Notes: generated by a model from the letters alone, not told the origin. 64,000 nucleotides of DNA from CAWCKS01 sp963763485 (GCA_963763485.1 CAVXOW010000007.1:791420-855419), one strand, 5' to 3'. Shown: positions 1 to 8,012, counted from the first letter of the stretch. Program-made: numbers and translations.

Positions 1-106
1 GCAACGTGTTCTCGACCCGCCAATGTAAGTCTTGGCAATGGATGGCAACGTCGAGTTTGTCTTTGGCCGTATCGATGCCGGCCACCACTATGTTAGTCTT
101 CGTCAT
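1..106 (-). CDS. IS110-family transposase, N-terminal part (runs off the left edge)
   Basis: The minus strand opens at an ATG (106-104) and reads 35 codons off the window edge. The motif GIDTAKDKLDVA near residues 10-21, followed by HWRVENT, is the N-terminal block of IS110-family transposases. These use a RuvC-like DEDD catalytic core, and the Asp of GID is its first acid. The rest of the protein lies outside the window, so I cannot say whether the element is intact. The bases just to the right (107-315) hold no other gene and are probably the leader and end of the same element. Confidence 0.75.
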   Translation of the reverse strand, partial: MTKTNIVVAGIDTAKDKLDVAIHCQDLHWRVENTL

Positions 107-315
107 CTTCGTCGATCCCTGCCTTGTGAAGCGAACCTAATGTTCCGGCAACCATCCGGGTCCGATGAAGGTGCTGACGACGATCACGCTACGGGACAGC
201 CCAAGCTGCTCAGGGCGGGTTCGATCCGATCGCCAGGCGCTCTGCCGTGGATCGCCGTCCGCGGCAGAGCATTCCTTTCGGAACGACCTCAAGATATTTG
301 GATTCGCTGTTACAA

Positions 316-471
316 GGGTGGGTTAGGCGCCCTCCACGGCGCGCGCTTTCAGTCACGACTGGAATGGGCGCCGTAACCCACCGGCTGACTCTGGTTGGTG
401 GGTTACGGCGCCAGCGCTCTGCACGTTGGCACGCTGTGCGCTGGATGGCGCCTAATCCACCCTACGGCGCC
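316..471. repeat. Palindromic intergenic repeats
   Basis: Four related arms alternate in orientation: gggtgggttaggcgcc (316-331), ggcgccgtaacccacc (367-382), ggtgggttacggcgcc (397-412) and ggcgcctaatccacc (448-462). The last is followed by ctacggcgcc to 471. Adjacent arms are near-perfect reverse complements, so two hairpins can form. This is a type of palindromic repeat scattered through Bradyrhizobium intergenic DNA (recognised from memory). The rest of 107-668 holds no convincing gene. Confidence 0.7.
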
Positions 472-668
472 GTGGCCACGAACTCAATTGCCCTCGGTGC
501 AATCGCGCGCCGCGCGCGCAAAGTCGCATCTGATATGCGTCATCCAATCGATGGATTGAGATGTTGCGCCGCGCACGCTATCTCTGCTGACAACTCTTCC
601 GCACTGCCGCGGCTCATCTCCTTCGCCTCCGTACGCGGCGAACAAACAACAACACGCGAGGCGACACC

Positions 669-1907
669 TTGACTGCAACAGCCGATCTTTCGCGCGCCGC
701 GCTCGTGACGTTCGTGCCGGATTCGCCCGCCGCGTGGCGGCGGCTGGGGCTGGCGCTCGCCATCGGCGCGGTCGGCAGCGTCGGCATGTGGTCGGTCGTG
801 GTGGCGCTGCCGGTGGTGCAGGCCTCGTTCGGCGCGACCCGCGCGGAAGCCTCGACCGCCTTCACCTTCGCGATGCTCGGCTTCGGCTTCGGCGGCGTCT
901 TGATCGGCCGCGTCACCGACCGGCTCGGCATCGTGCCGGCGATCGCGCTCGGCATGCTCGCGCTATTGATCGGCTACATCACCGCGGGGCTGTCGTCCTC
1001 GCTGTGGCAATTCACCATCGCGCACGCCGCGATCGGGTTCGGCTCGTCGGCAACCTTCGCGCCGCTGATGGCGGAAGCCTCGCACTGGTTCGAGCGCCGC
1101 CGCGGCATTGCCGTGACCATGGCCGCGAGCGGCAACTATATCGGCGGCGCGATCTGGCCGCCGCTCGTCGAGCGCAGCATGGTGGCTTACGGCTGGCAGG
1201 CGACGCATATCGGCATCGGTGTGGTGGCCGCGGTCGCGATGGCGCTGCTGCTGGTCGTATTGCGCGCGAGCATGCGCGGCTCGACGCGGCATTCCCATGC
1301 GGTCGCCGCCGCACCGACCGTCAATCTGAACATCGGCGCCAACGCGCTCACCGTGATCCTGTCGATCGCCAGCGTGTCCTGCTGTGTCGCGATGGCGATG
1401 CCGCAGGTCCATATCGTCGCCTACTGCGGCGACCTCGGCTACGGCATGGCGCGCGGCGCCCAGATGCTGGCGGTGATGCTCGCGTTCGGCATCGTCAGCC
1501 GGCTCGGCTCAGGGCTGATCGCCGACCGCTTCGGCGGACTGGTCACGCTCTTGATCGGTTCGGTCGCGCAGGGCGTGGCGCTCAGCCTCTACCTGTTCTT
1601 CGATGGCCTCGCCTCGCTCTACGTGATCTCGGCGCTGTTCGGCCTGTTCCAGGGTGGCCTCGTGCCGAGCTACGCGCTGATCGTGCGCGAGACCATGCCC
1701 GCGCGGGAAGCCGCCACGCGCGTCGGCATCGTCATCATGGCGAGCGTGCTCGGCATGTCGTTCGGCGGCTGGGTGTCCGGCGCCATCTTCGATGCCACCG
1801 GCTCCTACCGCGCCGCCTTCCTCAACGGCGTCGCCTGGAACCTGCTCAACATGGCGATCGCGCTGATGCTGCTCTTGCGCGCGCGCAGCCGGCGCGGCGG
1901 CTGGTGA
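669..1907 (+). CDS. MFS transporter
   Basis: This 412-residue, highly hydrophobic protein has about 12 predicted membrane spans in two six-helix halves, the normal length for the major facilitator superfamily. The loop motif GRVTDRLG after the second span (about residues 79-86) is MFS motif A, and a degenerate copy, GLIADRFGG, lies in the second half. It should be a proton- or solute-coupled inner-membrane carrier; the substrate is not readable. The start is a TTG preceded by GAGG at suitable spacing (around 658-661). It stands alone, followed by a large hairpin repeat that could end transcription. Confidence 0.88.
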   Translation: MTATADLSRAALVTFVPDSPAAWRRLGLALAIGAVGSVGMWSVVVALPVVQASFGATRAEASTAFTFAMLGFGFGGVLIGRVTDRLGIVPAIALGMLALLIGYITAGLSSSLWQFTIAHAAIGFGSSATFAPLMAEASHWFERRRGIAVTMAASGNYIGGAIWPPLVERSMVAYGWQATHIGIGVVAAVAMALLLVVLRASMRGSTRHSHAVAAAPTVNLNIGANALTVILSIASVSCCVAMAMPQVHIVAYCGDLGYGMARGAQMLAVMLAFGIVSRLGSGLIADRFGGLVTLLIGSVAQGVALSLYLFFDGLASLYVISALFGLFQGGLVPSYALIVRETMPAREAATRVGIVIMASVLGMSFGGWVSGAIFDATGSYRAAFLNGVAWNLLNMAIALMLLLRARSRRGGW

Positions 1908-1936
1908 TGGCCTGAGGGGCTGGCGTGAGCGTTTTA

Positions 1937-2080
1937 CCTCTCCCCGCAATGCGGGGAGAGGTCGGATTGCGTAGCAATCCGGGTGAGGGGCGGGGCACGG
2001 CATTAATTGCAACTCAGAACTCGCGGACTAGCGGCCCTTCACCCCGACCTCTCCCCGCTAAAGGGGGGCGAAGGGAGAGC
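1937..2080. repeat. Hairpin-rich intergenic repeat, possible terminator
   Basis: The segment begins with a 25-bp palindrome (1937-1961), cctctccccgca facing tgcggggagagg. It is followed by a spacer and a second GC hairpin near 2052-2070, and the outer parts are also complementary (ggtgaggggc against gcccttcacc). This is the CTCTCCCCGC-type repeat common between genes in Bradyrhizobiaceae. It lies directly after the MFS gene and may end its transcript, though there is no T-run. Confidence 0.65.
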
Positions 2081-2171
2081 TAGCGCGATAAGCTCGTGTT
2101 GCAGATTGCGACTTCGCCGCCTGCAATGTATCTGGATCGGGCTTGGGTCGTCCTGCTCTGCAGGGTGAAAC

Positions 2172-2247
2172 GGGCCTGTAGCTCAATGGTTAGAGCCGGC
2201 CGCTCATAACGGTCTGGTTGCAGGTTCGAGTCCTGCCGGGCCCACCA
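2172..2247 (+). tRNA. tRNA with CAU anticodon (probably tRNA-Ile2, possibly Met)
   Basis: A complete 76-nt cloverleaf ends in an encoded CCA. The acceptor stem pairs GGGCCTG with CGGGCCC (one G-U). The D-loop contains GGTTAGAGC, the anticodon loop is CTCATAA, and the T-arm is CAGGTTCGAGTCCTG. Overall it resembles bacterial tRNA-Ile2, whose CAU is modified by TilS, more than elongator Met, but the sequence alone does not settle this. It is the left-hand and fully canonical copy of a pair. Confidence 0.93.
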
Positions 2248-2427
2248 CGCCTTCGCTTGCTTCGCAAGATGCGGCTCGGCAAGCTCGTCGTAGCGAAGGC
2301 TGCCGCGCCGGAGCCCGAGGGGCAAAGGCGGGTCGCGCGTCCGACATGGGACTTAAGGCCCAGCCCAAGTTGCACTAGAATTCTCCGGCTGCTGGGTGCT
2401 GCTTCGTAACGAACGGGAGGTTTTGGC

Positions 2428-2760
2428 ATGCCGATCTATATCTCGCGTGGATGTTACACCGCCGATGCCGTGCGCGGCATGATGGCCAATCCCGAAGATC
2501 GGGAGCGGTCGATCGCAAGCGCGTTCGAGAAGCTCGGCGGCAAGTTGCTGAGCTACTACGTCACCCTTGGCGAATTCGATTGGTTGCTCGTCGGAGAATT
2601 TCCGAACGAGAAGGCTGCGGCAGCAGCCATCCTTGTCGCTATGGCGGGCGGCAGCGTCTGCAACGTACAGACCACGGTCGCCATGACCTCCAAGGAGGCA
2701 ATGGAAGCTTTCAGCGGGGCGGCTACGGTCGCCAACTCGTTCAAAAGCGCCGGCAGGTGA
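2428..2760 (+). CDS. GYD domain protein
   Basis: The 110-residue product carries the GYD-type core YYVTLGEFDWLLVGEFP around residues 42-58, followed by an Ala-rich helix and a Val-Thr-rich strand. This is the layout of the small ferredoxin-like-fold GYD family (PF08734), whose function is unknown. The start is supported by a strong ribosome-binding site (GGGAGG at 2415-2420, 7 bases before the ATG). The gene sits between the two tRNA copies, so it may have been captured or bracketed by integration events. Confidence 0.82.
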   Translation: MPIYISRGCYTADAVRGMMANPEDRERSIASAFEKLGGKLLSYYVTLGEFDWLLVGEFPNEKAAAAAILVAMAGGSVCNVQTTVAMTSKEAMEAFSGAATVANSFKSAGR

Positions 2761-2825
2761 TTGGGCGAGGCCGAGGGCTGGTCTGACGAAGACGGGCCTG
2801 GATCGCCGTGTTCGCAGCGCGAACC

Positions 2826-2901
2826 GGGCCTGTTGCTCAATGGTTAGAGCCGGCCGCTCATAACGGTCTGGTTGCAGGTTCGAGTCCTGCCGGGCCCACC
2901 A
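2826..2901 (+). tRNA. Second copy of the CAU tRNA, att-like
   Basis: This 76-bp copy matches the tRNA at 2172-2247 except for A9 changed to T. The few bases just upstream are also shared (gaa-cgggcctgt), while the 3' flank differs immediately after CCA. The altered position 9 normally takes part in tertiary folding, so function is uncertain. It lies 64 bp from the 3' end of a tyrosine integrase gene, the usual geometry of a tRNA attachment site. Confidence 0.85.
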
Positions 2902-2965
2902 TGTCGATTTTCTCCTTTTGATATCGTTGGGCAATTTCGAAAAATTGGCTAACCGGCACCCCAGG

Positions 2966-4012
2966 TTAGCCACCCGATGTTCTCTTTTTGGTTTCTGCAA
3001 CGAGCTGCGCCATGCCGTCCTTCGCCATGCGCGCCTGATCGGCGGCCTTGGTGTAGCGCGCCACTTCACTGAGTGAGACGTGGCCGCTGATTGACGCGAT
3101 GACATTCGCCGAACATCCGGCTTCGGCGAGACGGCGACAGCCCGCCTTGCGTAGACCGTGCGCCGATGTCCCGCGCGGAAGGCCGGCTTCGTTGCAGGCT
3201 TCGCGGAACCAATTGGTGAAGCCGGCCGCGGTGAACGGCTTGCCGAGCGACGTCGTGAGAAACGTCAGGTGTTCGGACGGCGTGGCGTCGAGTGCCGCTT
3301 GCAGATCAGGATAAATCGAAATCGCCAGCATGGTGCCGGTCTTCTGCTGGTGCACGGAGATCATGCCGGCACGAATATGTTGCCGGCCCATCCGGACCAC
3401 GTCACCGCGCCGCTGCACAGTGCAGAGGAGCAGCGCGAGCGCCAGCCGTTCGCGGGTGCCGATAGGATGCCGCGCCTCAAAGGCGGCGATGTCGCTTTCT
3501 TCCCAAGTGCGATAGCCAGCGGTCTTGCTCGAGAGGTTCTTGATGCCGGCGGTCGGATCTTCCTTCAGGATGCCGTCGTCAACCGCAAACAGCATCAGCG
3601 CACGAACCGTCTTCAGCCAGTTGCGTGCCGCGAACCGTTTGTCCTTCTTCTTGGTGAAGATCGCCACGACGTGTTCGCGCCTCAGCATCGCGATGCGCTT
3701 CTCGCCGTGCTCGTTGGCAAAGCGCAGCAAGATGTTCTTGCGCGTGCGCTTGGTTTCGTCCGCAAGATCGCTGAAGGCAACCGAGTTGAAATAGGAATGT
3801 ACCACCGCCTCGATGGTGCCCGGCTTGATCCTGTTGGTGGCCGCCGTGATTTTCGGAGTCTCGCTGGACATTGCCTCCTCGTATACCGCCATGAACTGCG
3901 GCGACCACGGCAGGCCAGGCAGCGGAATCTGCGCATAGCCCTTACGGCGCAGGTAGAACCTGGCCTTGCCATGCCTATCGACATAGCCGTGGACATGCTT
4001 CGGCATCTTCAT
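2966..4012 (-). CDS. Tyrosine recombinase / phage integrase
   Basis: The product is about 348 residues. An N-terminal arm-binding-like region and a SAM-like core-binding domain precede a catalytic domain with the family residues: Arg in CTVQRRGD, Lys in HQQKTG, HxxR in HGLRKAG, the second His in SGHVSL and the nucleophile Tyr in EVARYT. It should integrate and excise the adjacent island. I chose the ATG at 4012 because it has GGAG at good spacing and overlaps the upstream stop as ATGA, which implies translational coupling. The upstream genes (to 6183) form one compact leftward operon, and the tRNA copy at 2826 is the likely attachment site. Confidence 0.9.
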   Translation of the reverse strand: MKMPKHVHGYVDRHGKARFYLRRKGYAQIPLPGLPWSPQFMAVYEEAMSSETPKITAATNRIKPGTIEAVVHSYFNSVAFSDLADETKRTRKNILLRFANEHGEKRIAMLRREHVVAIFTKKKDKRFAARNWLKTVRALMLFAVDDGILKEDPTAGIKNLSSKTAGYRTWEESDIAAFEARHPIGTRERLALALLLCTVQRRGDVVRMGRQHIRAGMISVHQQKTGTMLAISIYPDLQAALDATPSEHLTFLTTSLGKPFTAAGFTNWFREACNEAGLPRGTSAHGLRKAGCRRLAEAGCSANVIASISGHVSLSEVARYTKAADQARMAKDGMAQLVAETKKRTSGG

Positions 4013-4281
4013 TGCAGCAGCTCCACATCCCATTCGTTCACATCGCCGGTTCCATCCGGAGATACAGCCCTACCGTCGCCTTCCCTGAACTTAATCAAGA
4101 CAGTGCCATCCGTCTTGACGGTTGCCGCTGTCGGAACCTTGCCGGTCTTTTCGACCTGCCGCAGCACTCGATCAAGCGTCACCTTGCGCGCGCGCTTGGA
4201 ATGCCGGCGCACCACCAGTGGCGCGTCCGAATTATAGGTCACCCAAGGATCGTACTCGTCATATTGCGGGCTCTTGCTCAT
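4009..4281 (-). CDS. Small hypothetical protein in phage remnant operon
   Basis: The 90-residue product starts MSKSPQYDEYDPWV and has a basic middle (RRHSKRARKVTLD) and an acidic end. I recognise no family beyond similarity to small proteins next to integrases in rhizobial islands. The ATG at 4281 has GAGG about 9 bases upstream; a longer open frame to 4431 would overlap the upstream gene and is less likely. Its stop overlaps the integrase start as ATGA, so the two are probably translated together. It might be a regulator or recombination accessory protein, but that is inference from position. Confidence 0.6.
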   Translation of the reverse strand: MSKSPQYDEYDPWVTYNSDAPLVVRRHSKRARKVTLDRVLRQVEKTGKVPTAATVKTDGTVLIKFREGDGRAVSPDGTGDVNEWDVELLQ

Positions 4282-4291
4282 CACATTCGCC

Positions 4292-4573
4292 TCATCCCAC
4301 CGGCTCCAGATTTGCCGGTGGCAACGGATCGATATCCACTCCGCCATCACCACCGACCTTGTCATCGCCACGATATCGGGAAGCAAACACGCGGTAGGAC
4401 TTGCAGATGATCTCCAGGACGCAGCCGCCATCGCCGAATTCTATGCTTGGTGAATTCTCGGTCTCGGCCTTAATTTTGATAAGTCCTCCAGCGAGAGGCT
4501 TAACGGCAAGCACCTTCATCGGCACCATCATCGGAAACCTGTCACCGCGTTTCAGATTTCTCGCTTTGCTCAT
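4292..4573 (-). CDS. Small hypothetical protein in phage remnant operon
   Basis: The 93-residue product starts MSKARNLKRGDRFP and reads like a short beta-rich domain: KVLAVKPLAGGLIKIKAE, then a Gly-rich acidic tail. No family is recognised. It starts at 4573 inside the end of the portal fragment (ATGA overlap) and ends 10 bases before the next start, so it belongs to the tight operon running to the integrase. Products of this size and place in rhizobial phage islands are usually unannotated. Confidence 0.6.
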   Translation of the reverse strand: MSKARNLKRGDRFPMMVPMKVLAVKPLAGGLIKIKAETENSPSIEFGDGGCVLEIICKSYRVFASRYRGDDKVGGDGGVDIDPLPPANLEPVG

Positions 4574-4974
4574 ATCGTCGGTCCTCTTTGCGCTCCGAGC
4601 GCGACCGAATTCGCAGGCTGGTTATAGGTGCTGCCGTCCGGAATCGGTGGCTCATCTCCTTGCGGCGAATATCGTTCGGCGAACTCGCGGAGCTCGAATG
4701 TCGATTGGTTCGGGTTCGCGATGTCGTGCAAGACGCCGTACAGCGGATTATCGTCGGCACGTTCGCGGTCACCGTTGGCGTCGCGTCGAAACAGAAACAG
4801 CGGCACGCTCGCCAAGATCTCGGAACGTAATTGCACGCAGCGCGCAGCGACGGCCAAATTGCTCAGCACGATATCCGATGTGAAGCGCCAATCGAAGTAC
4901 GGATCGAAGGCGCGAGTTTCGATCTCCGGTGATTTCACCGGAGGTCGACCGAAGATGCGTGCGAGGATGCCCAT
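4570..4974 (-). pseudogene. Phage portal protein (HK97-like), N-terminal fragment
   Basis: The first ~95 residues follow the start of HK97-type portal proteins: MGILARIFGR, then AVAARCVQLRSEILASVPLFLFRR, then NPLYGVLHDIANPNQSTFELREF. Portal proteins form the dodecameric DNA channel at the capsid vertex and are about 400 residues long. Here the frame departs into an unrelated tail (RYSPQGDEPP onward) and stops at 134 residues, so it cannot build a portal. The start overlaps the preceding stop as TGATG. The truncated frame is still embedded in an overlapping operon, so it is either neutral debris or a reused peptide. Confidence 0.7.
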
Positions 4975-5306
4975 CAGAAACGAGGCGCCTGTCCCACAGC
5001 GCCGGGGTAACAGCAGTAGGACGTCACGGGCCCCTCTTTCTCTTTCCAGCGAGCCAGCATCGCTTCCAGTTCACTCAGGGTGTCACAGCGGATTACCTTG
5101 CTAGGCTCGAAAACCTGCCAGTTGCGGATGCAGTACGGATCGTAGAATTTACAAATCTCCCAGTGATCGTCTCCGTGCAGCTCATAGCCTCGCATCTCAA
5201 ACTCACGCGTCAGGTCTTCTACCCGGTCGAGCCATTGTTCGAGGTCATCACCAATGAAGTTTTCGTCCAGCAGCCGTACTTCCTTGAAGGTCTCTGGTTT
5301 TCCCAT
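4974..5306 (-). CDS. Hypothetical protein in phage remnant
   Basis: The 110-residue product begins MGKPETFKEVRLLDENFIGD, is rich in acidic and aromatic residues, and looks soluble and alpha/beta. I do not recognise its family. A purine-rich AGGAGATAG precedes the ATG at 5306 on the coding strand, supporting the start. Its last codon overlaps the portal fragment by one base (TGATG). It lies between the decayed prohead protease and portal pieces, where a phage would normally have its head genes, so it may be a later arrival that uses the phage operon. Confidence 0.6.
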   Translation of the reverse strand: MGKPETFKEVRLLDENFIGDDLEQWLDRVEDLTREFEMRGYELHGDDHWEICKFYDPYCIRNWQVFEPSKVIRCDTLSELEAMLARWKEKEGPVTSYCCYPGAVGQAPRF

Positions 5307-5357
5307 GTTCCTATCTCCTGAGGGTGTCGATGTAACGACGCGCGAGCGCGAGAGGGA

Positions 5358-5576
5358 TCAAGTTGGGATTGCCACCTTGATTAGCTCGCGCTGTAACGAC
5401 CGTGCCGCCGCGGCCGGCCATGCACTGACGACGCTGATTTCCTTCAGATCAACGCTATGCAGTGTTCTCTTATTGCCGGACCACGTGTCACCACCGTTGC
5501 CGACAACGAATCCAAACGACATGCCACCGAGATCGCCGCGCTCGCGCGGGTAGCGGCCAATTTCAGCGCTACGGGC
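5358..5576 (-). pseudogene. HK97-family prohead protease, C-terminal fragment
   Basis: The open frame has no start codon; it is open from just after a TAA at 5577-5579. It reads GRYPRERGDLGGMSFGF, then a TW block, then LHSVDLKEISVVSAWPA, and stops at 5358. GMSFGF and the D-L-x-E-x-S-V-V stretch are the conserved C-terminal part of the Caudovirales prohead protease, which matures capsid subunits. The N-terminal half, including the first catalytic residues, is missing. With the portal fragment next door it shows an ancestral head-gene cluster that has been deleted internally. Confidence 0.75.
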
Positions 5577-5595
5577 TTACTCAATGGATCACTTC

Positions 5596-6183
5596 TCAAC
5601 GCATCTTCCGCTTTGCGCTTTTCCGCGCTTGCGCCACCATTTCGAACAGTTCATCCGGCTGCATGTGGAGCACCTTCAAATTTTCGTGGAAGGCGCGCAG
5701 CTGCGAGGTCAGGTTCAGGATCAGGATACGTGCAGGGGGGGCGCTCTCGCCGTTGAGCGCGAATGTTGCCAACCGGCCTACCTCGTCGAGGGTCTTGTGA
5801 TTGATCCCGATCACCTCGCCGTCCAGCAAGGCGAGATTTAAGACCAAGAGCACGTCGTTTCTGTTGGCGTCTACAGGATGCGTGCGGGCGTGCTCGGCCT
5901 TCGCACAGATCACACGCAGCCTGGCGTCCCAGCAGTCCCGGAACAGTCGCAAAATGACCACCGGCGCGATGCCAGCCTGCACGAGTTCGAATGCGAGCAG
6001 CGCACGGTGAAAATCATCCGGCGCGTATGCAAGCTTGTTGCCTCTGCCCGGCTGCTTAGCTAGCAGGCCGCCGCGCTGCAGGGCGCCAAAGCGCGAGCGA
6101 AAGGCGGGCAGGGCGCTGGCGTCGATGCCGTGCAGGCGTGCCAGTGCCGCCTCAAGCTTTGCGTAACCAATTGTGAAGGCCAT
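5596..6183 (-). CDS. Putative DNA-binding protein of the phage remnant
   Basis: Read from the ATG at 6183 this gives about 195 residues. The N-terminus (AFTIGYAKLEAALARLHG, then RFGALQRGGLLAKQPGRG) resembles a helix-turn-helix or winged-helix regulator, followed by a helical domain and a basic C-terminus (QARKSAKRKMR). The family is not recognised. The frame is open to a TTG at 6243, but that TTG belongs to a TTGACA box that could be the -35 of its promoter, so I prefer 6183. It diverges from the excisionase-like gene at 6304, the arrangement of a phage regulatory switch. Confidence 0.6.
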   Translation of the reverse strand: MAFTIGYAKLEAALARLHGIDASALPAFRSRFGALQRGGLLAKQPGRGNKLAYAPDDFHRALLAFELVQAGIAPVVILRLFRDCWDARLRVICAKAEHARTHPVDANRNDVLLVLNLALLDGEVIGINHKTLDEVGRLATFALNGESAPPARILILNLTSQLRAFHENLKVLHMQPDELFEMVAQARKSAKRKMR

Positions 6184-6303
6184 TTTGCGGACCCTTGCCG
6201 CCGATTTCTCTATTTTTGCCGGTGCCTCCGCTGTGTCAAGCAAAATGTTGCTTTTGATTTATTAATAATGTAATGTCTGACATTTCTTCTGGAGGTTTCA
6301 CCG

Positions 6304-6510
6304 ATGGCTAAAAACGCCACGGACGAGCGCCGCCTTGACGTGATCTTCGGCGCCAAGGCGCTGGCTCAGTACATCTTCATCGACGAGGCGAAGTGGAAGG
6401 CGGGGCTCAAAGGCGAACTCGGGCTGTTCAAGATGCACGGCCAAATTTGCGGACGACCGTCGACCATGGACCAGCGGGTCGCGGCTCTCGAAGCGGACAC
6501 AAACGATTAA
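6304..6510 (+). CDS. Excisionase-like small DNA-binding protein
   Basis: This is a 68-residue protein with GGAGG 8 bases before its ATG. The stretch FKMHGQICGRPSTMDQRVAA, after a predicted helix pair, resembles the wing and second helix of small AlpA/excisionase-type proteins that many rhizobial islands carry near their integrase. Such proteins bend att DNA and control the direction of recombination. It is transcribed away from the leftward integrase operon from a shared AT-rich intergenic region (6244-6303), which probably holds both promoters. Assignment is by pattern, not search. Confidence 0.55.
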   Translation: MAKNATDERRLDVIFGAKALAQYIFIDEAKWKAGLKGELGLFKMHGQICGRPSTMDQRVAALEADTND

Positions 6511-6539
6511 AGAGGGGTCGGTTTAGGGCGCGGAGGTGA

Positions 6540-7064
6540 TTGTGTCGCGGGGTTGTTGTTCGCGCGTACCAGGCGACAAAGATTCGATCGAAACGTCGCA
6601 ATCATTCGCTGGATTGCTCAATGACTACCGCGTCATCGCCGCCGACCTGCCATCGCACCATTCGCCTGGAAAACGGCGCGGAGTGCACACTTTCGAGTAG
6701 GGCGTTTGACGTGCCGGAGCCCGAATTGATCAGACAGGCGGTCACGGAGGCCGCCTTGGTGCAGGCAATTGGGAGGGCGAGGGGAAGTCAATCGATCAGC
6801 GGCCAACCCAATGCAGGGTAGATGATCTTGCGCGACACGGTCGTCCCGATCGCAGTCCGTTCTGTTGTGGACTTTCGCTACCTCGAACCGAACAACATCG
6901 ATCTGACGATCGAGCGCGGCCTGGTTCCAGCCTGGTCGGCAGATGCTGCCAGGCTCTATCCGGATTTGTGGTCGACACCGCAGGCGGCTCGCAAGGCTTA
7001 CAGCCGCGATGGCCTCGATGTGGAGCACAATCGAAGGAGGAGTGTGGCTACGGCCTGTGACTGA
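6540..7064 (+). pseudogene. Degenerate replication/primase-associated protein fragment
   Basis: Two frames join into one decayed reading: EPELIRQAVTEAALVQAIGR from the first (to 6821), then RDTVVPIAVRSVVDFRYLEP and AARLYPDLWSTPQAARKAY from the second (6822-7064). The AxLVQAIGRxRG pattern, followed by a strand and a P-x-L-W-x-T-x-x-A-A-R-K block, is shared with C-terminal regions of phage or plasmid replication proteins in alphaproteobacteria as I remember them. A stop at 6819-6821 and a frame change separate the halves, so no full protein is made. Confidence 0.4.
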
Positions 7065-7095
7065 ACGTATTCGCTCAGCAGCAATGGAGATGGCA

Positions 7096-7554
7096 ATGTC
7101 GCGGTTATCGTTAATAGACAAACTGAACCTCATAATCGATGGGCCAGTTTCAAATCATGCGGAGTTCTACGCCGCCTGGCTGTCAGCTGCTGTCGAAGCA
7201 CAAATTAACTGGAAGGCTTTTTTGGGCAGCAGATTGGAGCTAGATGCGGCAACCATTATTTGGTCCATGCCAAATCTGGAGGTAAGCGCGCGGCAATTGC
7301 TCAATCAATTCGAGGGGGGCTCTTTTGTCGTAGATATTAGCGATGCGAATGCTGGATGCGACTTCGTAATGATGACAATGCTCGGATTCTTCCAGTTCAC
7401 AGGGGCTGCTTATCAAATGACCGTCCCTTGGGACCTAACCATGGATCAAATTGAGGAAGCGCTTCTCTCGCTATTGAGAACTGCAGATCAAGACTGCGAT
7501 CTCCATCCTGAGGAGCTCTTGGTGGCAAGCCCAGCTCTTAATTTCAAGAACTAG
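7096..7554 (+). CDS. Orphan hypothetical protein, AT-richer than neighbours
   Basis: From the ATG at 7096 (GGAG at 7086-7089, 6 bases upstream) this encodes about 152 soluble residues beginning MSRLSLIDKLNLIIDGP. It has acidic and aromatic patches and a Met-rich stretch (CDFVMMTMLGFFQF). I recognise no domain. Its codon use is clearly more AT-rich than the flanking genes, which points to recent transfer. It sits between a decayed replication gene and a small terminase gene inside the phage remnant, a position where phages and satellites carry cargo genes. Function unknown. Confidence 0.6.
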   Translation: MSRLSLIDKLNLIIDGPVSNHAEFYAAWLSAAVEAQINWKAFLGSRLELDAATIIWSMPNLEVSARQLLNQFEGGSFVVDISDANAGCDFVMMTMLGFFQFTGAAYQMTVPWDLTMDQIEEALLSLLRTADQDCDLHPEELLVASPALNFKN

Positions 7555-7589
7555 AGCCAGTTGGAATACAGCGACGAGCAGCAATGCAA

Positions 7590-8012
7590 TCAGTCATCGC
7601 CAGCGTCTTGGTCAGCCTCAACACCACTATGATCTTCTGAATACCGAAGACGCACCGTGTCGCTGAACGTCAGGGGCCGACCGTGGTCGTTCGCGCGCCG
7701 GCCGATGGTGAGGGGGTCAATTCTGGATTGCACCGTCAGACGTAGGGATCGCGCCAGCGCCAATTGCGTCCGCAGCAGCTTTTCCCAAGCGGCAATGATG
7801 TTCTTGTTTGGGTCGGCGGCGGCGCGAGTGGCGTGCGCCCGACAGGCCAGCGTTACTTGAACGTACGAAACGATCTGCGGCAGGTCGGATTTTGCGAAGT
7901 GGCGCGGCTCGACGGAACTCACGATTTCGGTGAACAGGCTTTGCTCGTCGTTCGTGAGCGATGGCGGCGCGATTAAGCGCAATGAGGTGCCAGTTGGTTG
8001 GAGAGGGTGCAC
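7590..8012 (-). CDS. Phage terminase small subunit, P27 family
   Basis: The 140-residue product has the P27-type layout: LRLIAPPSLTNDEQSLFTEI near the start, then HFAKSDLPQIVSYVQVTLA, and a long helix with WEKLLRTQLALARSLRLT. Small terminase subunits recognise the packaging site and recruit the large subunit ATPase. The start is a GTG at 8012 with GAGGGC 5-6 bases upstream. No large terminase gene follows, and the gene is separated from the other head-gene remnants, so packaging by this remnant alone is not possible. Confidence 0.72.
   Translation of the reverse strand: MHPLQPTGTSLRLIAPPSLTNDEQSLFTEIVSSVEPRHFAKSDLPQIVSYVQVTLACRAHATRAAADPNKNIIAAWEKLLRTQLALARSLRLTVQSRIDPLTIGRRANDHGRPLTFSDTVRLRYSEDHSGVEADQDAGDD

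Noticed and set aside
734..1915. Second long plus-strand frame (393 codons) within the MFS gene
   Set aside because: It is rich in Arg, Gly and Ala, has no domain, and is a GC-driven shadow of the MFS reading frame.
2080..2429. Minus-strand frames reading WARQDSNLQPDRYERPALT over the tRNA
   Set aside because: These are translations of the tRNA gene and flanks; the same peptide appears at the second tRNA copy.
3158..4237. 359-codon plus-strand frame opposite the integrase
   Set aside because: The integrase frame contains all catalytic residues; this one is antisense with low-complexity composition.
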